From the NCBI RefSeq assembly GCF_000014805.1, contig NC_008570.1, positions 1,183,001-1,247,000 of the forward strand: 64,000 nt of DNA, read 5' to 3'. This stretch comes from Aeromonas hydrophila subsp. hydrophila ATCC 7966. GTDB taxonomy: Bacteria; Pseudomonadota; Gammaproteobacteria; Enterobacterales; Aeromonadaceae. The position numbers were made by a program, and so were the translations under genes. Below, in pieces: positions 42,468-52,579 of this stretch. The notes under the pieces were generated by a model. The model was given only the letters and a program-made list of their open reading frames with translations. It ran no database searches and was not told the DNA's origin. The first letter of the stretch is position 1; each line of letters opens with the position of its first letter.

Positions 42468-42950
42468 ATGCCGTCATTCGATATTGTCTCTGAAGTCAAA
42501 ATGAACGAGGTGTTGAACGCCGTCGACAACGCCAATCGTGAACTGGCGACCCGTTTCGATTTTCGTGGTGTCGAAGCCAGCTTCGAATTGAACAAGGAAG
42601 AGGTCAAGCTGGAGGCCGATGCCGATTTCCAGCTCAAGCAGATGGTCGAGATCCTGCGCGCTGCCCTGCTCAAGCGCAACATCGAGAACAGTTCCATGGA
42701 CGTGGGTGACAGCGTTCACTCCGGCAAGCGCTTCCACCTGACCGTGAAGTTCAAGCAGGGGATCGACAAGGAAGTCGCCAAGAAGCTGGTGAAGCTGATC
42801 AAGGATTCCAAGATCAAGGTGCAGGCCGCCATTCAGGGCGACGAAGTGCGCGTCACCGGCAAGAAGCGTGACGACCTGCAGGAGACCATGGCTCTGGTGC
42901 GCGGCGCCGAGCTGGGTCAGCCGATGCAGTTCCAGAATTTCCGCGACTGA
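42468..42950 (+). CDS. yajQ: YajQ family nucleotide-binding protein
   Basis: A 160-residue Yaj[61 protein letters not shown] and the C-terminal [20 protein letters not shown]. The protein has two ferredoxin-like domains; some members bind cyclic di-GMP. It is conserved and usually lies near panE and yajL, as here. TGAGGAG precedes ATG 42468. Confidence 0.95.
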   Translation: MPSFDIVSEVKMNEVLNAVDNANRELATRFDFRGVEASFELNKEEVKLEADADFQLKQMVEILRAALLKRNIENSSMDVGDSVHSGKRFHLTVKFKQGIDKEVAKKLVKLIKDSKIKVQAAIQGDEVRVTGKKRDDLQETMALVRGAELGQPMQFQNFRD

Positions 42951-43000
42951 TGATGGCCGGGGGAGGGCACGGCTCTCCCCTGTTGCCGGCAGCAAGCCAT

Positions 43001-43032
43001 AAAAAAACCGGAGCAGCAGCTCCGGTTTTTTG
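43001..43032. terminator. Bidirectional terminator between yajQ and porin
   Basis: AAAAAACCGGAGC, AGCA loop, GCTCCGGTTTTTT: a long perfect stem with T-runs on both strands. Confidence 0.92.
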
Positions 43033-43052
43033 TATCCCTGATACCCGTTCGA

Positions 43053-43895
43053 TTAGAACTTGTAGGTAACGGAGAAGTAGTGGCTGAAGCCAGAGCTCTT
43101 CCACGGGGTACCGTCGTAGGCAGTGGAGCCATCTTTGGTGCCGTAGGCATCCATGAAGTACTTCAGGCCGTAACCGACGGCGTAGCGATCGGAGTGCCAG
43201 TAGATACCGTGGAAGGTAGCCAGGTTGTCGCTGGTACGGTCAGCACGGTTGTGGGTGTCCAGATCGAAGGCGTAGTCCAGGTAGCCCTGGTAGGAGACGA
43301 AGCTGCCGTTGCTGAAGGTGTAGAAAGGTTTGAACCAGTTCATGGCGAACCAGTAACCGTTCCACTCACCCTCTTCTTCGGTGAAGAACTGGTTTTCGGT
43401 GGCGTGACGAGCATACAGGTTCATGCCCACTTTGCCGAACCAAGGCACTTGTACATCAGCACCCAGACCGATCATGTTCTCCATCTGGTTGTCGCCGATG
43501 TTGTTCAGAGAGGCGATGTAGACCTCTTGCACCGGACCAAAGGAGAGATCTTTACCAGTCAGCGCATCCAGAGACATACGCGGCGCAAACTTCATGAACA
43601 GGTTCTGACCCTTGTGCTTGTCGCTGTGACGGGAGTCGAAGATATCGAAGACGTCGACGTAACCGTACAGGTCAAACAGGCCGGAGCGACCACCGAATTC
43701 CATTTCGAAGTAGGTGTCGTTGTAATCTTCAGCACCGGTGGTGAAAGGACGTTGGTCGATGGTGTGCATGACGTTGAACTGCATCCACTTGTAGTCATTC
43801 TTGTGGATGTCACCGCTGTAGTCAGCAGCGAAGGCCGGGGTAGCGGCGGCAGCCAGCAGACCGGCAGCGATCAGAGTCTTGGTAAATTTGGCCAT
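43053..43895 (-). CDS. Nucleoside-specific channel porin, Tsx/OmpK family
   Basis: A 280-residue outer-membrane protein. The signal MAKFTKTLIAAGLLAAAATPAFA is cleaved before ADYSGDIHKN. The mature protein has the Tsx/OmpK hallmarks YKWMQFNVMHTIDQRP, DTYFEMEFGGRSGLFDLYGY, FMKFAPRMSLDALTG and the C-terminal FSHYFSVTYKF. Twelve-strand Tsx channels take up nucleosides; OmpK is the Vibrio form. Upstream lie a CRP-type site and a PurR-like palindrome, both fitting nucleoside uptake. ATG 43895 is chosen for the signal; the frame is open 16 codons further up. Confidence 0.9.
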   Translation of the reverse strand: MAKFTKTLIAAGLLAAAATPAFAADYSGDIHKNDYKWMQFNVMHTIDQRPFTTGAEDYNDTYFEMEFGGRSGLFDLYGYVDVFDIFDSRHSDKHKGQNLFMKFAPRMSLDALTGKDLSFGPVQEVYIASLNNIGDNQMENMIGLGADVQVPWFGKVGMNLYARHATENQFFTEEEGEWNGYWFAMNWFKPFYTFSNGSFVSYQGYLDYAFDLDTHNRADRTSDNLATFHGIYWHSDRYAVGYGLKYFMDAYGTKDGSTAYDGTPWKSSGFSHYFSVTYKF

Positions 43896-44013
43896 TTTAT
43901 TGGTCTCTTGTGCGTTAGTTGAGGTTTTCCGTAGCCTGCCCACAAGGAGCGGAAGGGATTCTAGCCAAATAAATTCATCGGAGAAACCAGCACCGGGGAA
44001 CTTTATTCGGAAG

Positions 44014-44029
44014 TGTGAATCTAATCACC
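44014..44029 (-). promoter_or_regulatory. CRP-type site upstream of the porin gene
   Basis: TGTGA, ATCTAA, TCACC, one mismatch from the CRP consensus. Just upstream on the same strand, 44039-44054, ACGCAAACGCTTGCTA is close to a PurR box and overlaps the ampG stop. Confidence 0.5.
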
Positions 44030-44051
44030 CCCAATTTTACGCAAACGCTTG

Positions 44052-45431
44052 CTATTTATCCGATTGCGAGAGCAAGGATCTTCCTCGTTTGGCAACCAGC
44101 ACGATCAGGATCAGCACCGGAATACCGAGCAGGCTGGTGCTGATGAAGAAGCTGCTGTAACCGAACTGTTCGACAAAACGGCCGGAGAAACCCGCCAGCA
44201 GCTTGGGCAGCAGCAGCATGACCGAGCTGAACAGGGCGTACTGGGTGGCGGAGAAGGCCACATTGGTCAGGCTCGACAGATAGGTCACGAAGGCGGCCGT
44301 GGCGATGCCGGCACTGAGGTTGTCCAGCGAGATGATCAGGGTCAGCAGCTCGAGGTTGTGGCCCACCTCGTTGAGCAGGGCGAACAGCAGATTCGTGCTG
44401 GCGGTGAGCAGGGCGCCGAGGAACAAAATGCGCAGGGTGCCAAAGCGCATCACCAGCACACCACCCAATGCGGCCCCCACCAGGGTCATGATGACCCCGT
44501 ATACCTTGGTGATGGTGGCCACCTCGGTCTTGCTGAACTGCATGTCCACGTAGAAGCTGTTGGACATCACCCCCATCACCACGTCCGAGATGCGATAACA
44601 GGCGATGAGTCCGAGGATCAGCAGGGCCGAGCCGCCGTAACGGCGGAAGAAGTCGGCAAACGGGCACCAGATGGCTTCGTGGCTCCAGGCGCCGAGCCCG
44701 GCCAGCGAAGCGGGCCAGCCACGAGCAAGCAACAAGGCTTTGTGGGCCGCCTGCTGCTCATTCTGGTTGGCAAGGTCGATCACCGGTTCATGACAACAGA
44801 GGGTGGTGATGACGCCGAGGGACATCAGTCCCGCCATCAGCAGATAGGTGAGTCGCCAGCCGTTGTAGTCATAACCGCTGTTGCTGCCGAGCCAGGCCGC
44901 CAGCGCCAGTGCGCCGGCGCCGGCCATGATCATCGCCAGCCGGTAACCGGTCATGTAGGAAGCCGCCATGGCCGCCTGCAGCCGCTCGGGGGCCGACTCG
45001 ATGCGATAGGCGTCGATGACGATGTCCTGGGTGGCGGAGGCAAACGCTACCAGCAGGGCGAACAGGGCCAGCTGGGCGAGCTGGGTCTTGGGATCGCAGA
45101 AGGCCATGCCCACCAGTGAAGCGGCGATCAGCAGCTGGGAGAACAGCATCCAGCTGCGGCGCCGGCCCAGCCAGCGAGAGAGCAGCGGGAGCGGCAGCCG
45201 ATCCACCAGCGGTGACCACAGCCACTTGAAGCCGTAGGCCAGCGCCACCCAGCTCATGTAGCCGATGTCGGTCAGGCTGACATCCGCTTCGCGCAGCCAG
45301 AACGACAGGGTGCCGAACACCAGCAGCAGCGGCAGGCCGGAAGAGAATCCCATGGCAAACAGGATGAGAACCCGAGTCTCAAGGTAGACGGCGAGCGAGT
45401 CTCGCCAGCTCGGTGTACGGACAGTGTTCAA
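44052..45431 (-). CDS. ampG: Muropeptide permease AmpG
   Basis: A 459-residue major-facilitator transporter with about 12 helices that imports anhydromuropeptides for cell-wall recycling and so feeds AmpR-controlled beta-lactamase induction. Signature stretches: LILFAMGFSSGLPLLLVFGTLSFWLREADV, ALAYGFKWLWSPLVDRLPLP and ASATQDIVIDAYRIE (each a typical AmpG block). The start is TTG 45431, eight bases after AGGAG; the open frame further up begins at another TTG with no ribosome site. yajG, normally next to ampG, lies two genes upstream. Confidence 0.9.
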   Translation of the reverse strand: MNTVRTPSWRDSLAVYLETRVLILFAMGFSSGLPLLLVFGTLSFWLREADVSLTDIGYMSWVALAYGFKWLWSPLVDRLPLPLLSRWLGRRRSWMLFSQLLIAASLVGMAFCDPKTQLAQLALFALLVAFASATQDIVIDAYRIESAPERLQAAMAASYMTGYRLAMIMAGAGALALAAWLGSNSGYDYNGWRLTYLLMAGLMSLGVITTLCCHEPVIDLANQNEQQAAHKALLLARGWPASLAGLGAWSHEAIWCPFADFFRRYGGSALLILGLIACYRISDVVMGVMSNSFYVDMQFSKTEVATITKVYGVIMTLVGAALGGVLVMRFGTLRILFLGALLTASTNLLFALLNEVGHNLELLTLIISLDNLSAGIATAAFVTYLSSLTNVAFSATQYALFSSVMLLLPKLLAGFSGRFVEQFGYSSFFISTSLLGIPVLILIVLVAKRGRSLLSQSDK

Positions 45432-45516
45432 ATACCTGACTCCTCTGGGAAAATTGCGCCATTTTGTCAGGTTCGAGAGGGATAGCCAAGGCAAGCCGGG
45501 GGTGGCGTTGCGCGAT

Positions 45517-45846
45517 TCAGGGGCGCAGGCCGATGCAGTGGCGCGGCAGCGGCCCGTCCGTGGTCAGGTAATTGGCGCACTCCATCAGCTGCAGGCGCAG
45601 CCAGGCATCGGCGATGATCTGCTGTTCATCCCATTGATGCAGGCTGTGCAGCAGGTGCCAGAATACGCCTTCCTGCTCGGAGGCCGGGTGCTTGTCGGCG
45701 GGAACCTGGGGCAGATCCTGCCAGTGGGACAACAGCTGCCAGCTCAGATCTTCCAGCTGTTGATAGGGGATCTCTCGTGCCAGAAAGTGACGAACCGTCT
45801 GGGCCAGCGGGATGGCGTGCTGGGCGATGTAATCATTGCAGGTCAC
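45517..45846 (-). CDS. Hypothetical protein
   Basis: A 109-residue soluble protein from GTG 45846, five bases after AAGGAGG, so the start is well supported. It opens CNDYIAQHAIPLAQTVRHFL, followed by EIPYQQLEDLSWQLLSHWQ and ASEQEGVFWHLLHSLHQWDE, predicted all-helical and rich in Trp and His. I do not recognise a domain. It lies between ampG and ppiA on the same strand and may belong to the same local transcript. Confidence 0.7.
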   Translation of the reverse strand: MTCNDYIAQHAIPLAQTVRHFLAREIPYQQLEDLSWQLLSHWQDLPQVPADKHPASEQEGVFWHLLHSLHQWDEQQIIADAWLRLQLMECANYLTTDGPLPRHCIGLRP

Positions 45847-45961
45847 CGGAACCTCCTTCTCCTCTTGTGGGCCTAGCCCCGAACAGCGGGGCAAGGCCAG
45901 AGTATAGAAAGGGGCGCCGGCGACCCAGCGCGCGGGGTGGCGGAATGTGATCCGCTCCGCG

Positions 45962-46513
45962 TTATTTGTCTGCCAGCAGCACCACTTTCTTGAGGATGAT
46001 GGGGCTGGTGGGAACGTCGTTGGCACGCAGGATCGGGCTGTAACCGGTCTGCACCTGGGCCAGCTTGTCCAGCACCTCCATGCCCTGCACCACCTGGCCG
46101 AACACGGTATAACCGGCGCCGGCATTGGCGTTGAGGTTGTTGTTGTCGACCAGGTTGAAGTAGAACTGGCGAGTGGCACTGTCGACCGCCTGGGTGCGGG
46201 CCATGGCGATGCTGCCGCGCTTGTTGGGCAGGCCGCCCTTGGATTCGTTGACCACGGGATCGAAGGTCGGCAGTTGCTGGAACTGCTGGTTGTAACCACC
46301 CCCCTGCACCACGAAGTCCTGGATCACCCGGTGGAAGATGCTGCCGTCATAGCTGCCATCCGCCACGTAGCGCAGGAAGTTCTTCACCGTCTGCGGCGCC
46401 TGTTTGGACGCCAGTTCCACCACGATATTGCCGTGGTTGGTCTCCATCCTGACCTTGGGGCCGGCGAACGCCAGCGGGGCGATCAGCATGGCCAGTAACC
46501 AGAGTTTTTTCAT
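45962..46513 (-). CDS. ppiA: Periplasmic peptidyl-prolyl cis-trans isomerase (cyclophilin)
   Basis: A 183-residue cyclophilin with signal peptide MKKLWLLAMLIAPLAFAGPK. The domain has VVELASKQAPQTVKNFLRYV, DGSIFHRVIQDFVVQGGGYN (active-site Arg and Phe-His-Arg), GSIAMARTQAVDSATRQFYF and AGYTVFGQVVQGMEVLDKL. It helps fold periplasmic proteins. A one-Trp change (TRQFYFNLV) is as in other PpiA. It is 15 bases after yajG on the same strand. Confidence 0.93.
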   Translation of the reverse strand: MKKLWLLAMLIAPLAFAGPKVRMETNHGNIVVELASKQAPQTVKNFLRYVADGSYDGSIFHRVIQDFVVQGGGYNQQFQQLPTFDPVVNESKGGLPNKRGSIAMARTQAVDSATRQFYFNLVDNNNLNANAGAGYTVFGQVVQGMEVLDKLAQVQTGYSPILRANDVPTSPIILKKVVLLADK

Positions 46514-46528
46514 CTATCCGCTCCTCGC

Positions 46529-47104
46529 TCAGCTCGGCTGACCCTTGAGATAACCGCGCAGGGCGTTGTCCGCCATGATCTGCTGCAGCAGGCTGCCCAG
46601 CTGCTGGTTCAGGATGGACTCCAGCTCGGCCATGCTCGGCTCACCCGGGCCTTCCTTGCTGGAGGACATGTTGAACTGCTTGGTCAGCTTGCTGCCCTGG
46701 AAATCGGCGATCACCTGCAGGCTGACGCGGGACTTGGTGACATAGGTGAAGGTCTTCTCTTCCACCGTGACCGCAGCGCTGGAGATGGCCAGGGTCAGGT
46801 TGGTGGTACCGCTGTTGCCCACTTCCAGCCCCTGGCTGCGCAGCCCTTCCGCCAGCTTTTCGGCCAGCAGGTTGTTGAGCGGCTGTTCGCTGTTGACCAG
46901 CACGGCAGCCTTCTCTTTCTTCTTGATGGAGAAGACGTAGGCGGCTTCACGCTTGTCCACCCCTTCCAGGGTGATGCGGTTGCCGGAGTAGTACTGCTGA
47001 TTGGAGGGGATCACCTGCGGGTTGAGCAGGGCGGTCTCCGGCCAGTGAGTCGCACAACCACCCAGCATCAGGGCGGCCAGCAGCAAGAGTGACTTTTTCA
47101 TCAT
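46529..47104 (-). CDS. yajG: YajG family lipoprotein
   Basis: A 191-residue lipoprotein: signal MKKSLLLLAALMLGGCATHW with lipobox LGGC. The body reads TALLNPQVIPSNQQYYSGN, VDKREAAYVFSIKKKEKAA, NLLAEKLAEGLRSQGLEV, fitting YajG, which has a BON-like layout of unknown role. AAGGAAACCC precedes tandem ATG codons (47104 or 47101). In E. coli yajG is beside ampG, consistent with this neighbourhood. Confidence 0.9.
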   Translation of the reverse strand: MMKKSLLLLAALMLGGCATHWPETALLNPQVIPSNQQYYSGNRITLEGVDKREAAYVFSIKKKEKAAVLVNSEQPLNNLLAEKLAEGLRSQGLEVGNSGTTNLTLAISSAAVTVEEKTFTYVTKSRVSLQVIADFQGSKLTKQFNMSSSKEGPGEPSMAELESILNQQLGSLLQQIMADNALRGYLKGQPS

Positions 47105-47125
47105 GGGTTTCCTTTAGCTTTCTGT

Positions 47126-48292
47126 TTAGCGTTTGATGGCTTTCAAAATAACGAATTTGCTGTTCGACGCAACGACTTGTGCGTTGGCAAACAGGCGCTT
47201 GAGCTTGTTGTGATAATCCAGGTGACGGTTGCCTACTATCCAGAGTTCGCCGCCCTTGGGCAACACCCGATGGGCATCGCTGAACATCTGCCAGGCGATA
47301 TGGTCGGTGATCGCCTGCAACTGGTGGAACGGCGGGTTGCAGAGGATCCGGTCCACCGAGCCGACCGCCACGCCGTCGAGACAGTTGTTGACCAGGAAGT
47401 GGGTGCGGGGCAGGGCAGCCGGCAGGTTGTGTTCGACGTTGAGCCGGGCCGAGGCGACCGCCATGTGGGACTCGTCGATGAAGGTCACCTCCACCTCGGC
47501 GTCTCGTGCCAGCAGGGAGAGCCCCAGCACGCCGTTGCCGCAACCCAGATCGATAACCTTGCGGGCGCTGTGGATCGGCAGGTTATCCAGCATGAAGCGG
47601 GCGCCGATATCCAGGCTGGTGCGTGAAAACACGTTGGCGTGGTTGTGGATGAGCATGTCGGTGCCCTCCAGCGGCCAGACCGTGGGAAAGGGATTGGCCA
47701 GCGCGGGCCGTTCGGTTGGTGTAGCGACCGGGGTGCAGTGAATGAGGCGGGCCTTCTTCCAGGCCAGCGAGGTGCGGGTCGGCCCCAGGTATTTTTCAAA
47801 CAGCGCCAGAGTGGAGCTGTGGATGTCTTTGGCCTTGCCGGCGGCGATGACGCGGGTGGCGGGGGTGGCCACCTGGCGCAGGGCCAGCAGTTGCTGCTCC
47901 AGCAGCGCCTGATATTTGGATACCTTGATCACCACCAGTGCGGGGGCATCGGGCAGGGAGGCCAGTGCATCCTGCAGGCGGATGGCATGGGGATCCAGGC
48001 CGTTCTCCGCGAGGTTGGCCAGGGTGGCCTGCTCGCTGATATGGGAGTCGGTCACGCTGACGGGAGCGTGGCCGTGCAGGTAGGCGGCCAGCGCGCCGAA
48101 GCCGTCGTTCATGATGATGACCGGGCCGTCGCGCTCGAGGGGCTCCTCGGCCAGGGTGTTGATCAGGTACTCGTCTGCGGCGTCCCAGGCCTGCAACGGA
48201 TCCTGGAGCTGGCGTGGATAGCGATACAGGGTCAGGCGACAATGGGCCGTGTCGAGAAGGGTTTGCATAGGCGAAGTGTCCAGCTGATTCAT
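47126..48292 (-). CDS. rlmG: 23S rRNA (guanine-1835-N2) methyltransferase
   Basis: A 388-residue two-domain methyltransferase. The N-terminal half is an inactive copy (LQAWDAADEYLINTL, VIIMNDGFGALAAYL, VIKVSKYQALLEQQL). The C-terminal half has the SAM site VIDLGCGNGVLGLSLLARD near residue 245 and the catalytic NPPF motif (ILCNPPFHQLQAITDHIA), typical of N2-guanine enzymes. It modifies G1835 of 23S rRNA. ATG 48292 is one choice; 48268 is also possible, as neither has a good ribosome site. It diverges from bolA. Confidence 0.92.
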   Translation of the reverse strand: MNQLDTSPMQTLLDTAHCRLTLYRYPRQLQDPLQAWDAADEYLINTLAEEPLERDGPVIIMNDGFGALAAYLHGHAPVSVTDSHISEQATLANLAENGLDPHAIRLQDALASLPDAPALVVIKVSKYQALLEQQLLALRQVATPATRVIAAGKAKDIHSSTLALFEKYLGPTRTSLAWKKARLIHCTPVATPTERPALANPFPTVWPLEGTDMLIHNHANVFSRTSLDIGARFMLDNLPIHSARKVIDLGCGNGVLGLSLLARDAEVEVTFIDESHMAVASARLNVEHNLPAALPRTHFLVNNCLDGVAVGSVDRILCNPPFHQLQAITDHIAWQMFSDAHRVLPKGGELWIVGNRHLDYHNKLKRLFANAQVVASNSKFVILKAIKR

Positions 48293-48468
48293 GTAACGGG
48301 CGCCGACGGGGCGCAAAGTGGCGCTATTCTAGCGGGGGCGGAGAATTTCACCAGTCCCGGCCGTCACGGCAGCGGGGGAAAAGCGTGCCATTTTCCCGTT
48401 CTGGGTGATTTCGTCATCCGGCCAACCCTGGCTACAATGGCCGGACATCCACTTTGGGAGTTTTGCTC

Positions 48469-48783
48469 GTGACCATGCAACAACAGATCGAGGCCAAGCT
48501 GGCCGCCGCCTTGTCCCCCAGCCATCTGGAAGTGATCAACGAAAGCTACATGCACCGGGTGGCGCCGGGCTCCGAGAGCCACTTCAAGGTGGTGGTGGTG
48601 AGCCAGGCGTTCGAAGGACAGCGGCTGCTGGGTCGTCATCGCCAGGTCAACGGGGTGCTGGCCGAAGAGTTGGCGGGGGCCATTCATGCATTGGCGCTGC
48701 ATACCTATACCGAGCAGGAGTGGCAACAGCGGGAGCAGGCACCGACCACCCCCAGCTGCGTCAGCAAAAACGGCCTCTCCTAA
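48469..48783 (+). CDS. bolA: BolA family protein
   Basis: A 104-residue Bol[22 protein letters not shown], the conserved [39 protein letters not shown] and [13 protein letters not shown]. BolA works with monothiol glutaredoxins in iron-sulphur trafficking and affects cell shape under stress. GGGAG lies eight bases before GTG 48469; ATG 48475 two codons later is an alternative. A 30-base hairpin sits 60 bases after the stop. Confidence 0.9.
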   Translation: MTMQQQIEAKLAAALSPSHLEVINESYMHRVAPGSESHFKVVVVSQAFEGQRLLGRHRQVNGVLAEELAGAIHALALHTYTEQEWQQREQAPTTPSCVSKNGLS

Positions 48784-48844
48784 GGCTATTGACGAATTGA
48801 TTACTCAATCTGCGACTAGTTAACAATTCATAAACGTTTTCAGG

Positions 48845-48874
48845 TGGCGTCCCGGGCTGTGGAACGGGACGCCA
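48845..48874 (+). terminator. Hairpin after bolA; start of the 440-base nqr upstream region
   Basis: TGGCGTCCCG and CGGGACGCCA form a 10-bp stem around a ten-base loop, without a T-tract. The rest of 48784-49224 is AT-rich, with a second weak palindrome CCATTACC...GGTAATaATGG at 48924-48950, and no gene. It should hold the nqr promoter. Confidence 0.5.
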
Positions 48875-49224
48875 ACCTCCCGCCCTGATATCAAGATTTC
48901 TAATCCTTTTTTGAACATAAAAACCATTACCTATTTTTGGGTAATAATGGCTAACTCGAAGCCGCGCCTGAGGTTTCGTGAAAAAAAGCCGCGTGATTAA
49001 ATTTCGATGATTTTGTGATAGAGCGGGGATTTTCCCCATTTTGCATGGCAGGCAACTCGCCATAAGTGGTAAACTCAGGCGCTTTTGAATGACCCTGTAT
49101 GTTGCTGATTTGTTTATTTCTTCGACATCATCCCGCAACATCAACGGGCTCATTCAACAACTCGTCGTGATGTATTTCTCGGCGCTAACCAACCTGTCTT
49201 CCCTTAACGGTAGTGCAAGTGAGT

Positions 49225-50568
49225 ATGATTACAATTAAAAGAGGACTGGACATCCCCGTGCTGGGTGCTCCGGAGCAAGTAATCTACGATGGCCCGGCCA
49301 TCACCCGTGTTGCTACACTCGGCGAAGAGTTCGTGGGGATGCGTCCTACTATGTTTGTCAAAGTAGGTGATCGCGTCATTAAAGGTCAGGAGCTCTTCGA
49401 AGATAAGAAGAATCCCGGCGTTAAATTCACGGCCCCCGCCACCGGTGTGGTTTCAGAGATCAACCGGGGTGCCAAGCGCATTCTGCAATCCGTTGTCATC
49501 GATATCGATGGGTCCGACGAGCAGGTGACCTTTGAGCACTTTGCGTCTGCCGAGCTGGCCAAGCTCGAGCGCAGCAAGGTGCAAGAGATCCTGGTCGCGT
49601 CCGGCCAATGGACCGCGTTGCGTACCCGCCCGTTCAGCAAGGTGCCGGCCGTGGGTTCCACCCCTCGCGCCATCTTCGTCACCGCCATGGACACCAACCC
49701 GCTGGCTGCCAGTGCGGAGCTGATCATCAAGGAACAGGCCCAGGCTTTCCTCGACGGTCTGGCCGTGCTGACTCGTCTGACCGATGGCACCGTCTACGTC
49801 TGCAAGGGCGAGGCCAGCCTGCCGCACGCTTCCCTGGCGCAAGTCAAGGAAGAGGTGTTTGTCGGCCCGCACCCTGCCGGTCTGCCCGGTACCCACATCC
49901 ACTTCCTGGACCCGGTCGGTGCCAAGAAGGTGCAGTGGCACATCAACTATCAGGATGTGATCGCCTACGGCAAGCTGTTCACCACCGGTCAGATCTTTAC
50001 CGACAAGGTGATCGCGCTGGCCGGCCCGAACGTGGTCAAACCGCGTCTGCTGCGTACCCGCATGGGCGCCTGCATCAGCCAGCTGACCAACAACGAACTG
50101 CGTGCGGACGAGAATCGCATCATCTCCGGTTCCCTGCTGAGCGGTGCCAAGGCCGAAGGGGTACATGACTACCTGGGTCGCTACCACAATCAGGTCAGCG
50201 TACTGGGTGAAGGTCGCGAGAAAGAGTTCCTGGGTTGGGTCAATCCCAGCGCCAGCAAGTTCTCCATCACCCGTACCACCCTCTCTCACCTGATGAAGGG
50301 CAAACTCATCAACTTCACTACCACCACCAACGGTAGTGATCGCTCCATGGTGCCTATCGGCAACTATGAGCGCGTGATGCCGCTCGACATCCTGCCGACC
50401 CTGCTGCTGCGGGATCTGGTCTCCGGCGACACCGACAATGCGCAAGCACTCGGCTGTCTGGAACTGGATGAGGAAGATCTGGCGCTCTGTACCTTCGTCT
50501 GCCCCGGCAAGACCGAGTACGGCCCAGTCTTGCGTGAGTGCCTGACCAAGATCGAACTGGAAGGTTAA
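49225..50568 (+). CDS. nqrA: Na+-translocating NADH:quinone reductase subunit A
   Basis: A 447-residue NqrA, the cytoplasmic, quinone-linked subunit. It starts [20 protein letters not shown] and keeps [58 protein letters not shown] and the C-terminal [24 protein letters not shown] 49225 matches V. cholerae NqrA; a GTG four codons earlier is also open. It begins the nqrABCDEF-apbE-nqrM operon, which oxidises NADH and pumps sodium. Confidence 0.97.
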   Translation: MITIKRGLDIPVLGAPEQVIYDGPAITRVATLGEEFVGMRPTMFVKVGDRVIKGQELFEDKKNPGVKFTAPATGVVSEINRGAKRILQSVVIDIDGSDEQVTFEHFASAELAKLERSKVQEILVASGQWTALRTRPFSKVPAVGSTPRAIFVTAMDTNPLAASAELIIKEQAQAFLDGLAVLTRLTDGTVYVCKGEASLPHASLAQVKEEVFVGPHPAGLPGTHIHFLDPVGAKKVQWHINYQDVIAYGKLFTTGQIFTDKVIALAGPNVVKPRLLRTRMGACISQLTNNELRADENRIISGSLLSGAKAEGVHDYLGRYHNQVSVLGEGREKEFLGWVNPSASKFSITRTTLSHLMKGKLINFTTTTNGSDRSMVPIGNYERVMPLDILPTLLLRDLVSGDTDNAQALGCLELDEEDLALCTFVCPGKTEYGPVLRECLTKIELEG

Positions 50569-50571
50569 GCG

Positions 50572-51801
50572 ATGAGTTTCAAGCAACTTCTTGAAAATAT
50601 GGAACATCACTTCGAGCCGGGTGGCAAGTACGCCAAGTACTATGCCCTGTTCGAAGCGGCGTACACCCTGTTTTATACCCCCGGGTCCGTGACCCGCAAT
50701 GCCGCCCACGTCCGTGATGCGATCGATCTGAAGCGCATGATGATCATGGTGTGGCTGGCCGTGTTCCCGGCCATGTTCTGGGGCATGTACAACGTCGGCA
50801 ACCAATCCATCGCCGCCATCGCCCATCTGGGCACGGCTGCCGGTGCCGACACCTGGCAATACACCATCGCCACCCTGCTGGGTGCTTCGCTGGATCCGGC
50901 CGTCGCCGGCATCGGCAGCAAGATGCTGATCGGTGCTGCCCACTTCCTGCCCATCTACCTGACCGTGTTCCTGGTCGGTGGCTTCTGGGAAGTGCTGTTC
51001 GCCATGGTGCGCAAGCACGAGATCAACGAAGGCTTCTTCGTGACCTCCATCCTGTTCGCGCTGATCGTGCCGCCCGAGCTGCCCCTGTGGCAAGCTGCCC
51101 TGGGTATCACCTTCGGTGTGGTGCTGGCCAAGGAAGTGTTCGGTGGTACCGGCAAGAACTTCCTGAACCCGGCGCTGGCGGGTCGTGCCTTCCTGTTCTT
51201 CGCCTATCCGGGCCAGATCTCCGGTGATGCAGTCTGGGTTGCCGTCGACGGCTACTCGGGTGCCACCGCGCTGAGCCAGTGGGCCCAGGGCGGCCAGATG
51301 GCGCTGATCAACGGTGCCACCGGCCAGACCATCAGCTGGATGGACGCCTTCCTTGGCAACCTGCCCGGTTCCATCGGTGAAGTCTCCACTCTGATGATCC
51401 TCATCGGTGCGGCCATGATCGTCTACATGCGGATCGCCTCCTGGCGCATCATCGCCGGTGTGATGATCGGCATGGTTGCGACCTCCCTGCTGTTCAACGT
51501 CATCGGTTCCGATACCAACCCCATGTTCAACATGCCGTGGCACTGGCATCTGGTGCTGGGCGGCTTCGCCTTTGGTATGGCCTTCATGGCGACCGATCCG
51601 GTCTCCGCTGCCTTCACCAACAAGGGCAAGTGGTGGTATGGCGCCCTGATCGGGGTGATGGTGGTGCTGATCCGGGTGGTGAACCCCGCCTTCCCGGAAG
51701 GCATGATGCTGGCCATTCTGTTTGCCAACCTGTTTGCCCCCTTGTTTGACCATTTCGTGGCGCAGGCGAACATCAAGCGGAGGATCGCTCGTGGCGTTTA
51801 A
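50572..51801 (+). CDS. nqrB: Na+-translocating NADH:quinone reductase subunit B
   Basis: A 409-residue membrane subunit with about ten helices. The FMN-carrying threonine is in [13 protein letters not shown] near residue 232. Other blocks: [60 protein letters not shown]. It also binds riboflavin in this enzyme. Its start is three bases after nqrA, and its end overlaps nqrC by 11 bases. Confidence 0.97.
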   Translation: MSFKQLLENMEHHFEPGGKYAKYYALFEAAYTLFYTPGSVTRNAAHVRDAIDLKRMMIMVWLAVFPAMFWGMYNVGNQSIAAIAHLGTAAGADTWQYTIATLLGASLDPAVAGIGSKMLIGAAHFLPIYLTVFLVGGFWEVLFAMVRKHEINEGFFVTSILFALIVPPELPLWQAALGITFGVVLAKEVFGGTGKNFLNPALAGRAFLFFAYPGQISGDAVWVAVDGYSGATALSQWAQGGQMALINGATGQTISWMDAFLGNLPGSIGEVSTLMILIGAAMIVYMRIASWRIIAGVMIGMVATSLLFNVIGSDTNPMFNMPWHWHLVLGGFAFGMAFMATDPVSAAFTNKGKWWYGALIGVMVVLIRVVNPAFPEGMMLAILFANLFAPLFDHFVAQANIKRRIARGV

Positions 51802-52579
51802 TAAAGACTCTACTGTCGGCACCCTCACCATAGTGACCGGTCTGTGCCTGGTCTGCTCCATCGTGGTCTCCGTGGCTGCCGTGGGACTGCGTCCGGCCCA
51901 GCTGGAAAACCGGGCGCTGGACAAGCAAAGCAACATTCTGTCCGTCGCCGGTGTCGACATCAGCAGCGTGGCCAAGCGCGATCTGGCCCAGCTGTACGGT
52001 GACAAGATTGAAGCGCGTCTGGTCGATTTGACTACCGGTGAGTTCGTTGACGGCGATGCCGACAACTTCGATACCAAGCTGGCGGCAAAAGACCCGGCCA
52101 AGAGCATTCGTCTGGCCCCGGCCGACGACAAGGCCGGCCTGCGTCAAATCTCCAAACTGATCCCGGTGTTCTTCGCGAAAGATGCCGAGGGCAAGGTCGA
52201 CAACATCATCCTGCCGATCTACGGCCAGGGGCTGTGGTCCACCATGTACGCCTTCGTGGCGGTCGCGGCTGACGGCCAGACCATCAAGGGCATCACCTAC
52301 TATGACCACGGTGAAACCCCGGGTCTGGGCGGCGAGATCGAAAATCCGGCCTGGCGCGAGCTGTTCGTCGGCAAGAAGCTGTTCGATCAGGATGGCATGC
52401 CGGCACTGCGGGTGATCAAGGGTCATGCTCCGGCTGGTTCCGAGCATGAGATCGACGGCCTGTCCGGCGCGACCCTGACCGGTAACGGCGTACAGCATAC
52501 CTTCGACTTCTGGATGGGTCCCAAGGGCTTCGGTCCTTTCCTGGCCAAGGTTCGTGCAGGAGAAATCAACAATGGCTGA
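51791..52579 (+). CDS. nqrC: Na+-translocating NADH:quinone reductase subunit C
   Basis: A 262-residue subunit with one N-terminal helix ([20 protein letters not shown]) and a periplasmic domain. The FMN-threonine motif [11 protein letters not shown] is near residue 226; this threonine receives FMN from ApbE, encoded downstream. [19 protein letters not shown] is conserved. GTG 51791 follows AGGATCGCTC and lies inside the end of nqrB; the longer frame from 51722 is a false extension. Confidence 0.96.
   Translation: MAFNKDSTVGTLTIVTGLCLVCSIVVSVAAVGLRPAQLENRALDKQSNILSVAGVDISSVAKRDLAQLYGDKIEARLVDLTTGEFVDGDADNFDTKLAAKDPAKSIRLAPADDKAGLRQISKLIPVFFAKDAEGKVDNIILPIYGQGLWSTMYAFVAVAADGQTIKGITYYDHGETPGLGGEIENPAWRELFVGKKLFDQDGMPALRVIKGHAPAGSEHEIDGLSGATLTGNGVQHTFDFWMGPKGFGPFLAKVRAGEINNG

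Noticed and set aside
43080..43922. 280-codon plus-strand frame over the porin gene
   Set aside because: An antisense shadow of high-GC coding sequence; the minus-strand frame has signal peptide and family motifs.
49453..52131. 892-codon minus-strand frame over nqrABC
   Set aside because: An antisense shadow in His/Gly/Gln-rich composition; nqr genes on the plus strand are certain.
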